Of a DNA stretch of 20,874 nucleotides, positions 13,213 through 20,874 are shown in pieces. A program made the translations under genes and the position numbers. This stretch comes from JBDRKN01 sp043813955 (GTDB lineage Bacteria > Patescibacteriota > Patescibacteriia > Patescibacteriales > Patescibacteriaceae). Location of the stretch: positions 1 through 20,874 of the forward strand of contig JBDRKN010000014.1 of NCBI GenBank assembly GCA_043813955.1. The letters run 5' to 3'. Below the pieces are notes generated by a model that did no database searches, was not told the origin of the DNA, and worked only from the letters and a program-made list of their open reading frames with translations. Numbering within the stretch: position 1 is the first letter of the stretch; the number at the start of each line of letters is the position of its first letter.

Positions 13213-14076
13213 TTATTTGATTAATAGAACGGCTAATTCACCTTCATCTTCATCTTCATCGACTGATTTAGGTCGAATAATGAAAAATATTTTTTTAGAA
13301 ATTTTTCCATCATTTTTTTTATAACCCCTAATATTAATTGCATTAATCTCATCCTTTAGAGATCTAAAGGAATCATATTCCGCAGGCAAAGATTTTTGGC
13401 ATATCTCGTACCAACCCAAATCTTTATTGGTTTCTATAGAAGTAATTTTTATGATAATTTTTAAATTATCAGGGGCATAAACAGGAAAGCTTTTTTTTAC
13501 AACATAGTCGCCAACTGGTAATTCAGTTAAGCTCGGCAACTGGCTGCCAAGAATAGCAGAAACTGCATGAAAAATTCCTTTTTCCAGACCTTTCTTCTTG
13601 CCGATCTCAATAAGATCATCATAGCTTTCCCCGTTATACCACATTTCCCTGCATTCATCATAACCTTCTTTGATTATTTGAGAATAACTTTTATTCTTGT
13701 ATTCTTCTCGCTTATAATCGCCATAACACATATCACGTATTTCTGCGTAACCTTTTCCATAATATGCTGTTTTCTTACAATTGCCCCATCCCATATTAAA
13801 AATTTCATCATGGGTTTTGTCGCCATACCGCTTTTTTTTGCAATTAATAGCCCCCCCTTCTAGCCACTGGTGTCTCATTCTATTCAACCATGAAATAAAA
13901 ACAAAAACTCCAATAGCAAAGAGAAAAAAAGAAATAAGAAATAAGATATCGATATATTGATTATATTGATTAAACTCTAGACTTATACAATCAATAACCG
14001 CCAATGTTGCTAAAGCTGTTCCAAAAACCAAGCAAAGAATTGCTAAAATCAAATTCACAGTTTTCATGATTTTCAT
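13213..14076 (-). CDS. Two-TM protein with four tandem 21-residue repeats (287 aa)
   Basis: No family is recognised. The start is set by AAGGAG six bases before the ATG at 14076; the frame could extend to a TTG at 14103 without support. Residues about 5-29 and 41-63 are membrane segments. Residues 75-158 are four back-to-back 21-residue repeats with the pattern G-[WY]-x-[NDE]-C-[KR]-x3-Y-x2-K-[ST]-Y-x-[ED]-I; Tyr at repeat position 10 is in all four, Cys at position 5 in three. A short basic link (KKKGLEKG) and a C-terminal domain of about 110 residues follow, ending in an acidic DEDEDEGE stretch. The repeats and tail are probably cytoplasmic (both ends in, by positive-inside), which is inference. 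The gene is monocistronic with a near-consensus promoter, strong ribosome site and own terminator, unlike neighbours. Its direction is opposite to both flanking operons. Confidence 0.75.
   Translation of the reverse strand: MKIMKTVNLILAILCLVFGTALATLAVIDCISLEFNQYNQYIDILFLISFFLFAIGVFVFISWLNRMRHQWLEGGAINCKKKRYGDKTHDEIFNMGWGNCKKTAYYGKGYAEIRDMCYGDYKREEYKNKSYSQIIKEGYDECREMWYNGESYDDLIEIGKKKGLEKGIFHAVSAILGSQLPSLTELPVGDYVVKKSFPVYAPDNLKIIIKITSIETNKDLGWYEICQKSLPAEYDSFRSLKDEINAINIRGYKKNDGKISKKIFFIIRPKSVDEDEDEGELAVLLIK
13603..13854 (-). repeat. Four 63-bp coding repeats (21 residues each)
   Basis: The repeats encode residues 75-95, 96-116, 117-137 and 138-158 of the two-TM protein. Period is exactly 21 residues with no gaps. 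Similarity is at the protein level (Cys5, Lys/Arg6, Tyr10, Lys13, Tyr15, Ile/Leu18); the DNA has diverged, so the duplication is old. Confidence 0.7.
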
Positions 14077-14082
14077 GATAAA

Positions 14083-14088
14083 CTCCTT
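14083..14088 (-). promoter_or_regulatory. Strong Shine-Dalgarno deciding the start at 14076
   Basis: The minus strand reads AAGGAG, six bases before the ATG at 14076. Almost no other gene in the window has such a site, so it fixes this start over the upstream TTG. Confidence 0.8.
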
Positions 14089-14130
14089 ATAAAAGTTAAA
14101 CAAAATTAATTTTCAAAAAACAATTCTAAT

Positions 14131-14159
14131 ACTATATCATATTTATAGACTTCTGTCAA
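14131..14159 (-). promoter_or_regulatory. Near-consensus sigma-70 promoter of the 21-residue-repeat gene
   Basis: On the minus strand a perfect TTGACA (14154-14159), exactly 17 bases of spacer, and TATAGT (14131-14136) preceded by TGA (extended -10). The predicted transcript starts near 14125 and has a leader of about 50 bases with the Shine-Dalgarno. Confidence 0.75.
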
Positions 14160-14160
14160 C

Positions 14161-14166
14161 TATAAT
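14161..14166 (+). promoter_or_regulatory. Possible -10 box of the M16 protease operon
   Basis: TATAAT on the plus strand, 41 bases before the ATG at 14208 and directly next to the -35 box of the divergent gene. No convincing -35 precedes it, so this is weak. The intergenic region must nevertheless serve both directions. Confidence 0.3.
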
Positions 14167-14207
14167 TTTAAAAAATAATAATATTTTACTTAATATTAAA
14201 CAAATAA

Positions 14208-15488
14208 ATGTATAAAAAAACAAAGCTATCTAATGGCTTAAACCTAATTACTGCCCCTATAATTGGCGCTAAAACAACAACAGTGCTGGTAATATTTGCT
14301 ACTGGCTCTAAACATGAAACCAAAGCTAATAATGGCATTTCTCATTTTTTAGAACATATGTTTTTCAAGGGTACGACTAAGAGGCCTACTACTATGGATA
14401 TTTCTGGCGATCTAGATAAAGTAGGGGCTGAATTCAATGCTTTTACTTCCAAGGAATATACTGGATACTGGGTCAAGTCAGCGAGCAAGCAGCTGCCATT
14501 AGCCTTAGACGTTGTAAGTGATATGCTTTTAAATTCTAAATTTGATATAGAAGAAATTAATAGGGAAAAGGGCGTAATTACTGAAGAGATTAATATGTAT
14601 TTAGATAACCCTCGCGCATATATTGAAGAATTATTTGAAAATTGCCTTTATGGCAATCAGCCTGCTGGATGGCAGGTTCTTGGACCTAAAGAAAATATTA
14701 AAAAATTCAATAGAAAAGATTTTCTTGATTATTTTAAATCACAATACGGAAGTAATTCTGTTTATGTAGTCATAGCCGGCAAGGTTCCAAACAATATCAA
14801 GGCTTTGATTAATAAATATTTTAAAAAATTAAAGCCAAATAAATATCAAAAAAAGATTATTACAAAAGAAAAACAAACTAAACCAAGGATTAATCTGCAT
14901 TACAAAAAAACAGATCAAGCCCATCTCTTTCTTGGCGTAAGAGCATTTCCATATAGGCACAAAAACGAACAGATAACTAAAGCTTTAGCTGTGATTCTAG
15001 GAGGCTCTATGAGCTCAAGGCTTTTTACACAGTTGCGTGAAAGAAGCGGACTCTGCTATTATGTCCATACTGGCTATGAGCGCTTTACTGACACAGGATA
15101 TTTAGCAACACAGGCAGGCGTGCCTGTTAATAAATTAGATTTGGCTATTAAAATTATAATGGCTGAATATGAGAAGATAAAAAAGCAAGGAGTTGGAGAA
15201 GAAGAGTTAAATAAAATTAAGCAATTGATTGAAGGCCGAACTGCTTTGCAATTAGAAGCTTCTGATAGCATGGCTCAATGGTATGCTTTGCAGGCAGCTG
15301 TTCTGCATCAGCAAAAAAATCCTAAAAAAATCATTGCTCCTTATCAAATGGTTGAACAAATTAAGAAAATTACTCCTGGCCAGATACAAAAAATAGCTAA
15401 AACAATTTTTACAAATTCAAAATTAAATTTAGCCATAATCGGACCATACAAAGACGCAAGCAAATTTAAAAAGATTCTTAAATTTTAA
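14208..15488 (+). CDS. M16 family zinc metallopeptidase, MPP/PqqL-like (426 aa)
   Basis: Single-chain M16B peptidase. The inverted zinc motif HxxEH is at H46-F-L-E49-H50 (GISHFLEHMFFKGT) and the distal zinc ligand is E126 in GVITEEINMY, at the expected spacing. The C-terminal half has the partner motif SSRLFTQLRERSGLCYYV and a following YERFTDTG, so both halves of the closed chamber are present. Length is typical for bacterial M16B enzymes (about 410-440). No signal peptide is visible, so it is probably cytoplasmic, degrading peptides or processing small substrates; the substrate is unknown. It heads an operon with the isomerase gene (17-base gap) and the LTD protein gene. Confidence 0.92.
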   Translation: MYKKTKLSNGLNLITAPIIGAKTTTVLVIFATGSKHETKANNGISHFLEHMFFKGTTKRPTTMDISGDLDKVGAEFNAFTSKEYTGYWVKSASKQLPLALDVVSDMLLNSKFDIEEINREKGVITEEINMYLDNPRAYIEELFENCLYGNQPAGWQVLGPKENIKKFNRKDFLDYFKSQYGSNSVYVVIAGKVPNNIKALINKYFKKLKPNKYQKKIITKEKQTKPRINLHYKKTDQAHLFLGVRAFPYRHKNEQITKALAVILGGSMSSRLFTQLRERSGLCYYVHTGYERFTDTGYLATQAGVPVNKLDLAIKIIMAEYEKIKKQGVGEEELNKIKQLIEGRTALQLEASDSMAQWYALQAAVLHQQKNPKKIIAPYQMVEQIKKITPGQIQKIAKTIFTNSKLNLAIIGPYKDASKFKKILKF

Positions 15489-15505
15489 ATATTTAAACTA
15501 AACAT

Positions 15506-16552
15506 ATGGCAAAAATTTCTCAAGCCAATCTTAATTTAGTAAGCGAGTCTCTATACCGCCTGCCAGAGCAGATTGACGATGTTTTAAAACAATCTAAATC
15601 ATTCAAACTTCCAAAAAGATACAAAAATGTTAACAAAATAGTAGTCAGCGGCATGGGAGGATCTAATTTAGGAGCCAGAATTGCGGCATCTATATTTGAT
15701 CAAAGCCTAAAATTTCCAATTATTATTAACCCAAGCTATGAAGTCCCGCTCTATGTAGACAAAAATACATTATTCATAGCATCTTCTTTTTCTGGAAATA
15801 CTGAAGAAGTGCTCAGCGCGTACAAAGAAGCTAAAAAACATAAGGCTAAAATTGCTGTAATTACTTCTCAAAACAAAAATAACAAATTAATGGATATGGC
15901 TAAGCGCGATAAGACGCCAAGTTTTGCGTTTAATCCTCAAGCTAATCCTTCTAACCAGCCAAGATTAAGCCTTGGCTATGCTATTTTTGCCCTTGCCATA
16001 GTTATGCAAAAAGCAGGAGCTTTGAAAATAAATTTAAACTCTATTAAAAACGCGAATAGCAAGCTAAAAACATGGGGAAGCAGGCTTACTCCTAATAAGT
16101 CTAACAATGCTGCCAGCAAATTAGCTGATAAGCTTCATCATAAAAATATTATAATAGTCACTGGAGAATTTTTAGAAGGCAATGCCCATGCTTTGCGCAA
16201 TCAATTCTGTGAAAATAGCAAAAACTTTGCTGATTATCTAACTCTGCCTGATATGAACCATTATGCAATGGAAGGCTTGGACAAACCCTCGGGCAGTAAT
16301 TTAATATTTTTGTTTTTTGACTCAAATCTTTACAGTCCCAGAGTGCAAAAAAGAAACAGTTTAACCAAAGAGGTTGTTAGAAGAAACAAAATTAAATTAA
16401 TTAATCATAAATTAAACGGCAGAACCAAATTAGAACAATCTTTAGAAATGCTGCAGCTTGGTTCCTGGGTCACTCTTTATTTGGCTGAGCTTAATAACGC
16501 AGATCCAATGAAAATACCTTGGGTAGACTGGTTTAAAAAACAGCTGAAATAG
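15506..16552 (+). CDS. Bifunctional phosphoglucose/phosphomannose isomerase (348 aa)
   Basis: SIS-fold isomerase interconverting glucose-6-P or mannose-6-P with fructose-6-P, linking glycolysis with sugar-nucleotide supply for glycans. The first SIS domain has VVSGMGGSNLGARIAA (about 47-62) and the phosphosugar loop SSFSGNTEEVLSAY. Catalytic residues expected for the PGI/PMI family are visible: E236 in FCENSKNF and H252 in MNHYAMEGLDKPSG. Length matches the family (about 310-350 residues), which is distinct from the classical PGI. It sits between the M16 gene and the LTD protein gene, with one base before the next ATG. No regulatory signal of its own is seen. Confidence 0.9.
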   Translation: MAKISQANLNLVSESLYRLPEQIDDVLKQSKSFKLPKRYKNVNKIVVSGMGGSNLGARIAASIFDQSLKFPIIINPSYEVPLYVDKNTLFIASSFSGNTEEVLSAYKEAKKHKAKIAVITSQNKNNKLMDMAKRDKTPSFAFNPQANPSNQPRLSLGYAIFALAIVMQKAGALKINLNSIKNANSKLKTWGSRLTPNKSNNAASKLADKLHHKNIIIVTGEFLEGNAHALRNQFCENSKNFADYLTLPDMNHYAMEGLDKPSGSNLIFLFFDSNLYSPRVQKRNSLTKEVVRRNKIKLINHKLNGRTKLEQSLEMLQLGSWVTLYLAELNNADPMKIPWVDWFKKQLK

Positions 16553-16553
16553 T

Positions 16554-18662
16554 ATGCGATACAAATTATGCAGCTTAATAATCCTGTGTTTTCTGGGCGC
16601 AGGATTTTTTGCATCTGCTCAAGAACCTGCTAAATTGCTAATCAGCCAGATACAAATTACTGGCGGAGAAGGTTTGACCACAAATGATTTTGTAAAAATA
16701 TACAATCCTAATGATTTTGACGCAGATCTGCAAGGCTATCGTTTGGTAAAAAGAACCAAAACAGGCATTAGCGATACTAGTATTAAATCATGGTCTAATG
16801 AAACTCTTATTCCTGCTAAAAGCTATCATATCTGGGCTAATAGCAAAGATGGTTTTGCTGAAAGCATTGAAGCTGGCTCCTCTACTACCCAAACTATTTC
16901 TGCTGACAATGGCATTGCCATTAGATTTGGCCCAGAAGACGAAGGGCAGATAATTGACAGCCTTGGATGGGGTGAATGCGAGAATGAATTTGTTGAAGCA
17001 AGTGTTTTCCCTATTAACCCAGAAGCTAATCAAATTTTAACAAGACGAGATAATATAGATACTGATAATAATGCGTCTGATTTTGCTTTGCTGAAAGATG
17101 AAGCTGAGCAAGAAATTATTAAAGAGACTCCTGCGCCATCTTATGGAGGTACTCCTGCTCAAAACGAAGAAGAAATTGAAGAAGAGGAAATTGAGCAAGA
17201 GCCTGAAACATTAATCCAGCCTAAAATAGACAAAATATATATTTCAGAAATATTGCCCAATCCATTAGGAATTGACCAGCCTGATTGTCTTGCCTGCGGC
17301 GAATTTATTGAGCTATACAATGCAGGAGAAGAGCCTGTTGACCTAAAGGGCTGGCAAATCAAAGCTGATCAGCAGCAAATATTTACTATTAATCATTTTT
17401 TGCCATTATACCCTAACGATCGCCTTATTTTCTACAGATATCAGACTGGATTGATTTTAAAAAACAAGAGCGGAGAGCTAAGGCTTTACATGCCTGATAA
17501 TAGCAAAGCTAAACAGTTGATAAAATACAAAGATGCCTTGGAAAATACCAGCTATAATTTAATGCCAGACCTTAAAACATGGCAGTGGAGCAAATTAATT
17601 TCTCCTAGCAAAGATAATACTGTAAATTACCAGCCAATAGCTGAATTCTACGCTCCTGATACTTCAGAAGTTAATGAAAAAATAATCTTTGATGCCTCAG
17701 ACTCTTATGACCAGGACAATGATGTTATGAGTTTTAGCTGGGATTTTGGCGATGAAAATAATAGCAATGAAAAAAATCCTACTCATATTTTTACTCAGCC
17801 AGGCAAGTATACTGTATATCTAACAGTTGATGACAAAATTAACCAATCTGCTAAAAAACAAACTATTGAAATCAAGGGTGAGGAGCTGATTAAAAAAGAA
17901 AATATTGCAGAGCCGACTCAAAATCTAGAAGAACCTGCCCCTCCTGTTATTAGTGATAATAGGTTAAGAGTCAAAGGCGTTGTGATTGCTTTGCCAGGCG
18001 TTTTTGGCATTCAATTCTTCTATATCCTGCCTATGCAGGAACAAGGAACTTTAGAAAATTCAGCTATCCAAATTTATAGTTATAATAAAACATTTCCTGC
18101 TCTAGCTATTGGCGATTATATTGAAGTTGCCGGAGAGCTTTCAGATATTCAAACAGAAACAAGGATTAAAATTAAACAAGCTAATGATATTCAAATTTTA
18201 GAGCATGATTATATTGTCATAGAAAGAGAAATAAGCTGCGATCAGATTAATGAACACATGATTGGACAGTTAGTCTCAGTAATGGGCAAGGTTATTGACA
18301 AGCAGGGTTCTAATGTTTTTTTGTATGACGGAAGCGCTGAAGCTGTTATTTATCTTAACAAAGGAGCTAATATTAATACTTTAAACTTAAATGAGAGCTT
18401 TAAGATTATAGGGTTGGTTAGACAGACAAAAACAGGCATTAAAATAATGCCTCGATCTATGGATGATATCATTCCCTTGAATTTAAATGAGCCTGAACCA
18501 GAAATTCTAGGAGAAAAAGTTGTTGAAAATCAATCAGATACTATTTTCATACCTTCAAGGGATAATAAGCAAAAACTGATGGAGTATTTATTAATCATAG
18601 CCGGAGCTGTAATTATTGGACTATTAATCTATACGATAAAACTGCAGAAAAAAAGGCCTTGA
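16554..18662 (+). CDS. Membrane-anchored surface protein: two lamin-tail domains, PKD, OB-like region (702 aa)
   Basis: Signal peptide at 1-22 (cut near ASA|Q). Lamin-tail domain 1 spans about 26-180 (LISQIQITG ... DFVKIYNPNDFDADLQGYRL). A Glu-rich linker (205-218) follows, then lamin-tail domain 2 at about 227-355 (IYISEILPNPLG ... GEFIELYNAGEEPVDLKGWQI). A PKD domain is at 361-441 (IIFDASDSYDQDNDVMSFSWDFGD ... GKYTVYLTV). Two OB-like beta regions lie at about 470-550 (LRVKGVVIALPG ... IGDYIEVAGEL) and 566-642 (IGQLVSVMGKV ... LYDGSAEAVIY ... IIGLV). One C-terminal membrane helix (677-696) ends in basic residues, a sorting/anchor layout without LPXTG. The protein is therefore exported and held by its C terminus. 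LTD proteins of this kind are common in CPR bacteria; function is unknown. It follows the isomerase by one base. The stop overlaps the -35 of the next gene. Confidence 0.85.
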   Translation: MRYKLCSLIILCFLGAGFFASAQEPAKLLISQIQITGGEGLTTNDFVKIYNPNDFDADLQGYRLVKRTKTGISDTSIKSWSNETLIPAKSYHIWANSKDGFAESIEAGSSTTQTISADNGIAIRFGPEDEGQIIDSLGWGECENEFVEASVFPINPEANQILTRRDNIDTDNNASDFALLKDEAEQEIIKETPAPSYGGTPAQNEEEIEEEEIEQEPETLIQPKIDKIYISEILPNPLGIDQPDCLACGEFIELYNAGEEPVDLKGWQIKADQQQIFTINHFLPLYPNDRLIFYRYQTGLILKNKSGELRLYMPDNSKAKQLIKYKDALENTSYNLMPDLKTWQWSKLISPSKDNTVNYQPIAEFYAPDTSEVNEKIIFDASDSYDQDNDVMSFSWDFGDENNSNEKNPTHIFTQPGKYTVYLTVDDKINQSAKKQTIEIKGEELIKKENIAEPTQNLEEPAPPVISDNRLRVKGVVIALPGVFGIQFFYILPMQEQGTLENSAIQIYSYNKTFPALAIGDYIEVAGELSDIQTETRIKIKQANDIQILEHDYIVIEREISCDQINEHMIGQLVSVMGKVIDKQGSNVFLYDGSAEAVIYLNKGANINTLNLNESFKIIGLVRQTKTGIKIMPRSMDDIIPLNLNEPEPEILGEKVVENQSDTIFIPSRDNKQKLMEYLLIIAGAVIIGLLIYTIKLQKKRP

Positions 18663-18688
18663 CATTATTCTTTATCTATATTTAAATT
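18659..18688 (+). promoter_or_regulatory. Promoter of the 74-residue orphan
   Basis: Perfect TTGACA at 18659-18664, overlapping the TGA stop of the LTD gene. After 18 bases comes TAAATT (18683-18688), a moderate -10; TTAAAT one base earlier gives a 17-base spacer. Confidence 0.5.
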
Positions 18689-18715
18689 ATATACAAATCA
18701 TTCTTTGTTCATTTT

Positions 18716-18722
18716 AAGGAGG
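18716..18722 (+). promoter_or_regulatory. Strong Shine-Dalgarno of the 74-residue orphan
   Basis: AAGGAGG eight bases before the ATG at 18731. It is the second of only two canonical sites seen in the window. Confidence 0.8.
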
Positions 18723-18730
18723 AAATAGTA

Positions 18731-18955
18731 ATGAGTTCTAATATAAAGTGCAAATGCCCTGAGAAAAGGAAAACTACTAATAATCAAATAAGGGCTATCG
18801 AGCGTAAAGAAAAAAATAAGCTCAAAAATATAAATGAGCTTGAAGAAGAAGCTGAAAATCTCAACATAACAGTTGTTGAATTAAAAAGCCGCAAAATGAA
18901 AGAGTGTAAAGATTCTGTAAATGAATATTCTAAAAATTCAAAATGGATTCTTTGA
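18731..18955 (+). CDS. Small highly charged coiled-coil protein with CxC motif (74 aa)
   Basis: No family is recognised. The N terminus carries KCKCPEKRK, with two cysteines that could be a half metal site, followed by a Lys/Glu-rich stretch predicted as a continuous helix or coiled coil (about 18-60: NELEEEAENLNITVVELKSR), then a third cysteine (KECKDS). There is no membrane segment or signal, so it is probably cytoplasmic. It has its own promoter, a very good ribosome site and a strong terminator, hence a monocistronic and perhaps well-expressed gene, converging on the rRNA operon. A nucleic-acid-binding or ribosome-associated role is possible from charge and place, but nothing in the sequence proves it. 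Confidence 0.65.
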   Translation: MSSNIKCKCPEKRKTTNNQIRAIERKEKNKLKNINELEEEAENLNITVVELKSRKMKECKDSVNEYSKNSKWIL

Positions 18956-18965
18956 CATCTAGCAT

Positions 18966-18996
18966 AAAGAACAGAATTAATTCTGTTCTTTTTTTT
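18966..18996 (+). terminator. Strong intrinsic terminator after the 74-residue orphan
   Basis: A perfect 26-bp palindrome (18966-18991) folds as a 10-bp stem AAAGAACAGA/TCTGTTCTTT with an ATTAAT loop, and a run of eight T ends at 18996. It follows the gene's TGA by ten bases. The minus-strand side has only three T after the stem, so it mainly ends plus-strand transcription before the rRNA genes. Confidence 0.85.
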
Positions 18997-19002
18997 GTAT
19001 AC

Positions 19003-19024
19003 AAAAAACGCCATTACTCTGGCG
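19003..19024 (-). terminator. Possible terminator of the rRNA operon (end of the 5S helix plus T run)
   Basis: On the minus strand the 3' side of the extended 5S terminal helix (CGCCAGAGTAATGGCG) is followed by six T (plus-strand A run 19003-19008). The 5' partner strand is at 19127-19141. The long processing helix with a T run could release polymerase, but the stem is also the normal RNA-processing helix, so this is tentative. Confidence 0.35.
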
Positions 19025-19133
19025 ACGACCTACTTTTCCAGGGTTAAAACCCAAGTATCATCGGAGCTGGAGGGCTTAACTTCTGAGTTCGAGATGGGAT
19101 CAGGTGTACCCCCTCCGCTAGTGCCACCAGAGT
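19018..19133 (-). rRNA. rrf: 5S ribosomal RNA
   Basis: On the minus strand it begins CTCTGGTGGC and ends GTCGCCAGAG. The conserved interior reads ACCTGATCCCATCTCGAACT, then AGAAGTTAAGCCC and AAGTAGGTCGTCGCC. About 116 nt. The terminal helix extends outside the mature ends (GACGCCATCA ... TAATGGCG, one mismatch), as expected for a precursor processing stem. It lies about 50 bases downstream of the 23S 3' end; no tRNA fits in that spacer. Exact ends are estimates. Confidence 0.95.
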
Positions 19134-19181
19134 GATGGCGTCTTTTATTATCTTCTAAACAAATTTTAAAAACAAGAGCGT

Positions 19182-20874
<1,693 letters not shown>

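Noticed and set aside
13213..14103. TTG start at 14103 for the 21-residue-repeat protein
   Set aside because: The AAGGAG site is correctly spaced only for the ATG at 14076, and the added residues lie in the leader.
19134..19181. tRNA gene in the 23S-5S spacer
   Set aside because: The spacer is under 50 bases and AT-rich, too short for a tRNA.

Overview
The window is an AT-rich bacterial chromosome segment that reads best as a member of the Candidate Phyla Radiation (Patescibacteria). The reasons are a type IV pilin-like gene cluster rich in small exported proteins, a short single-chain glycyl-tRNA synthetase, a bifunctional phosphoglucose/phosphomannose isomerase, an LTD/PKD surface protein, very short intergenic gaps and almost no Shine-Dalgarno sequences. 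TGA is used as a stop (for example in the ATGA overlaps at 6005-6008 and 7264-7267), which argues against the TGA-recoding Gracilibacteria/Absconditabacteria lineages. The phylum assignment is inference; no 16S rRNA lies in the window.

Left half, minus strand (8502 down to 1): one long gene train starts with an S41/CtpA-type periplasmic protease. Six prepilin-like proteins follow (GspH-, PilV/GspI-, PilW/GspJ-, PilX- and two GspG-like). After these come a 27-residue membrane peptide, a 131-residue anchored protein, a 799-residue tail-fibre/YadA-head-like surface protein, a 66-residue membrane protein and the beginning of another gene cut by the window edge. Several junctions are ATGA overlaps or gaps of a few bases. 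Together they look like the minor-pilin and tip/adhesin set of a type IV pilus or pseudopilus, with a LamG domain inside one pilin and cysteine-rich tails on two others.

Middle, plus strand (8621-13184): a divergent promoter pair separates the pilin operon from rmuC, followed by a winged-helix/nucleotidyltransferase-like protein, an O-antigen ligase-like membrane protein and glyS. A convergent minus-strand orphan (13213-14076) encodes a two-TM protein with four tandem 21-residue repeats. It has a consensus promoter, a strong Shine-Dalgarno and its own terminator.

Right, plus strand (14208-18955): an M16 zinc protease, the PGI/PMI isomerase and a large LTD-PKD-OB surface protein form a tight operon, followed by a 74-residue orphan with its own strong promoter, Shine-Dalgarno and terminator. 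The right edge is the 3' part of an rRNA operon on the minus strand: 5S rRNA and the 3' ~1.7 kb of 23S rRNA.

The strongest candidates for something undescribed are the pilin cluster with its lectin-like and cysteine-rich embellishments plus the fibre-like partner, and the 21-residue-repeat membrane protein. No CRISPR array, prophage, transposon or tRNA was seen.
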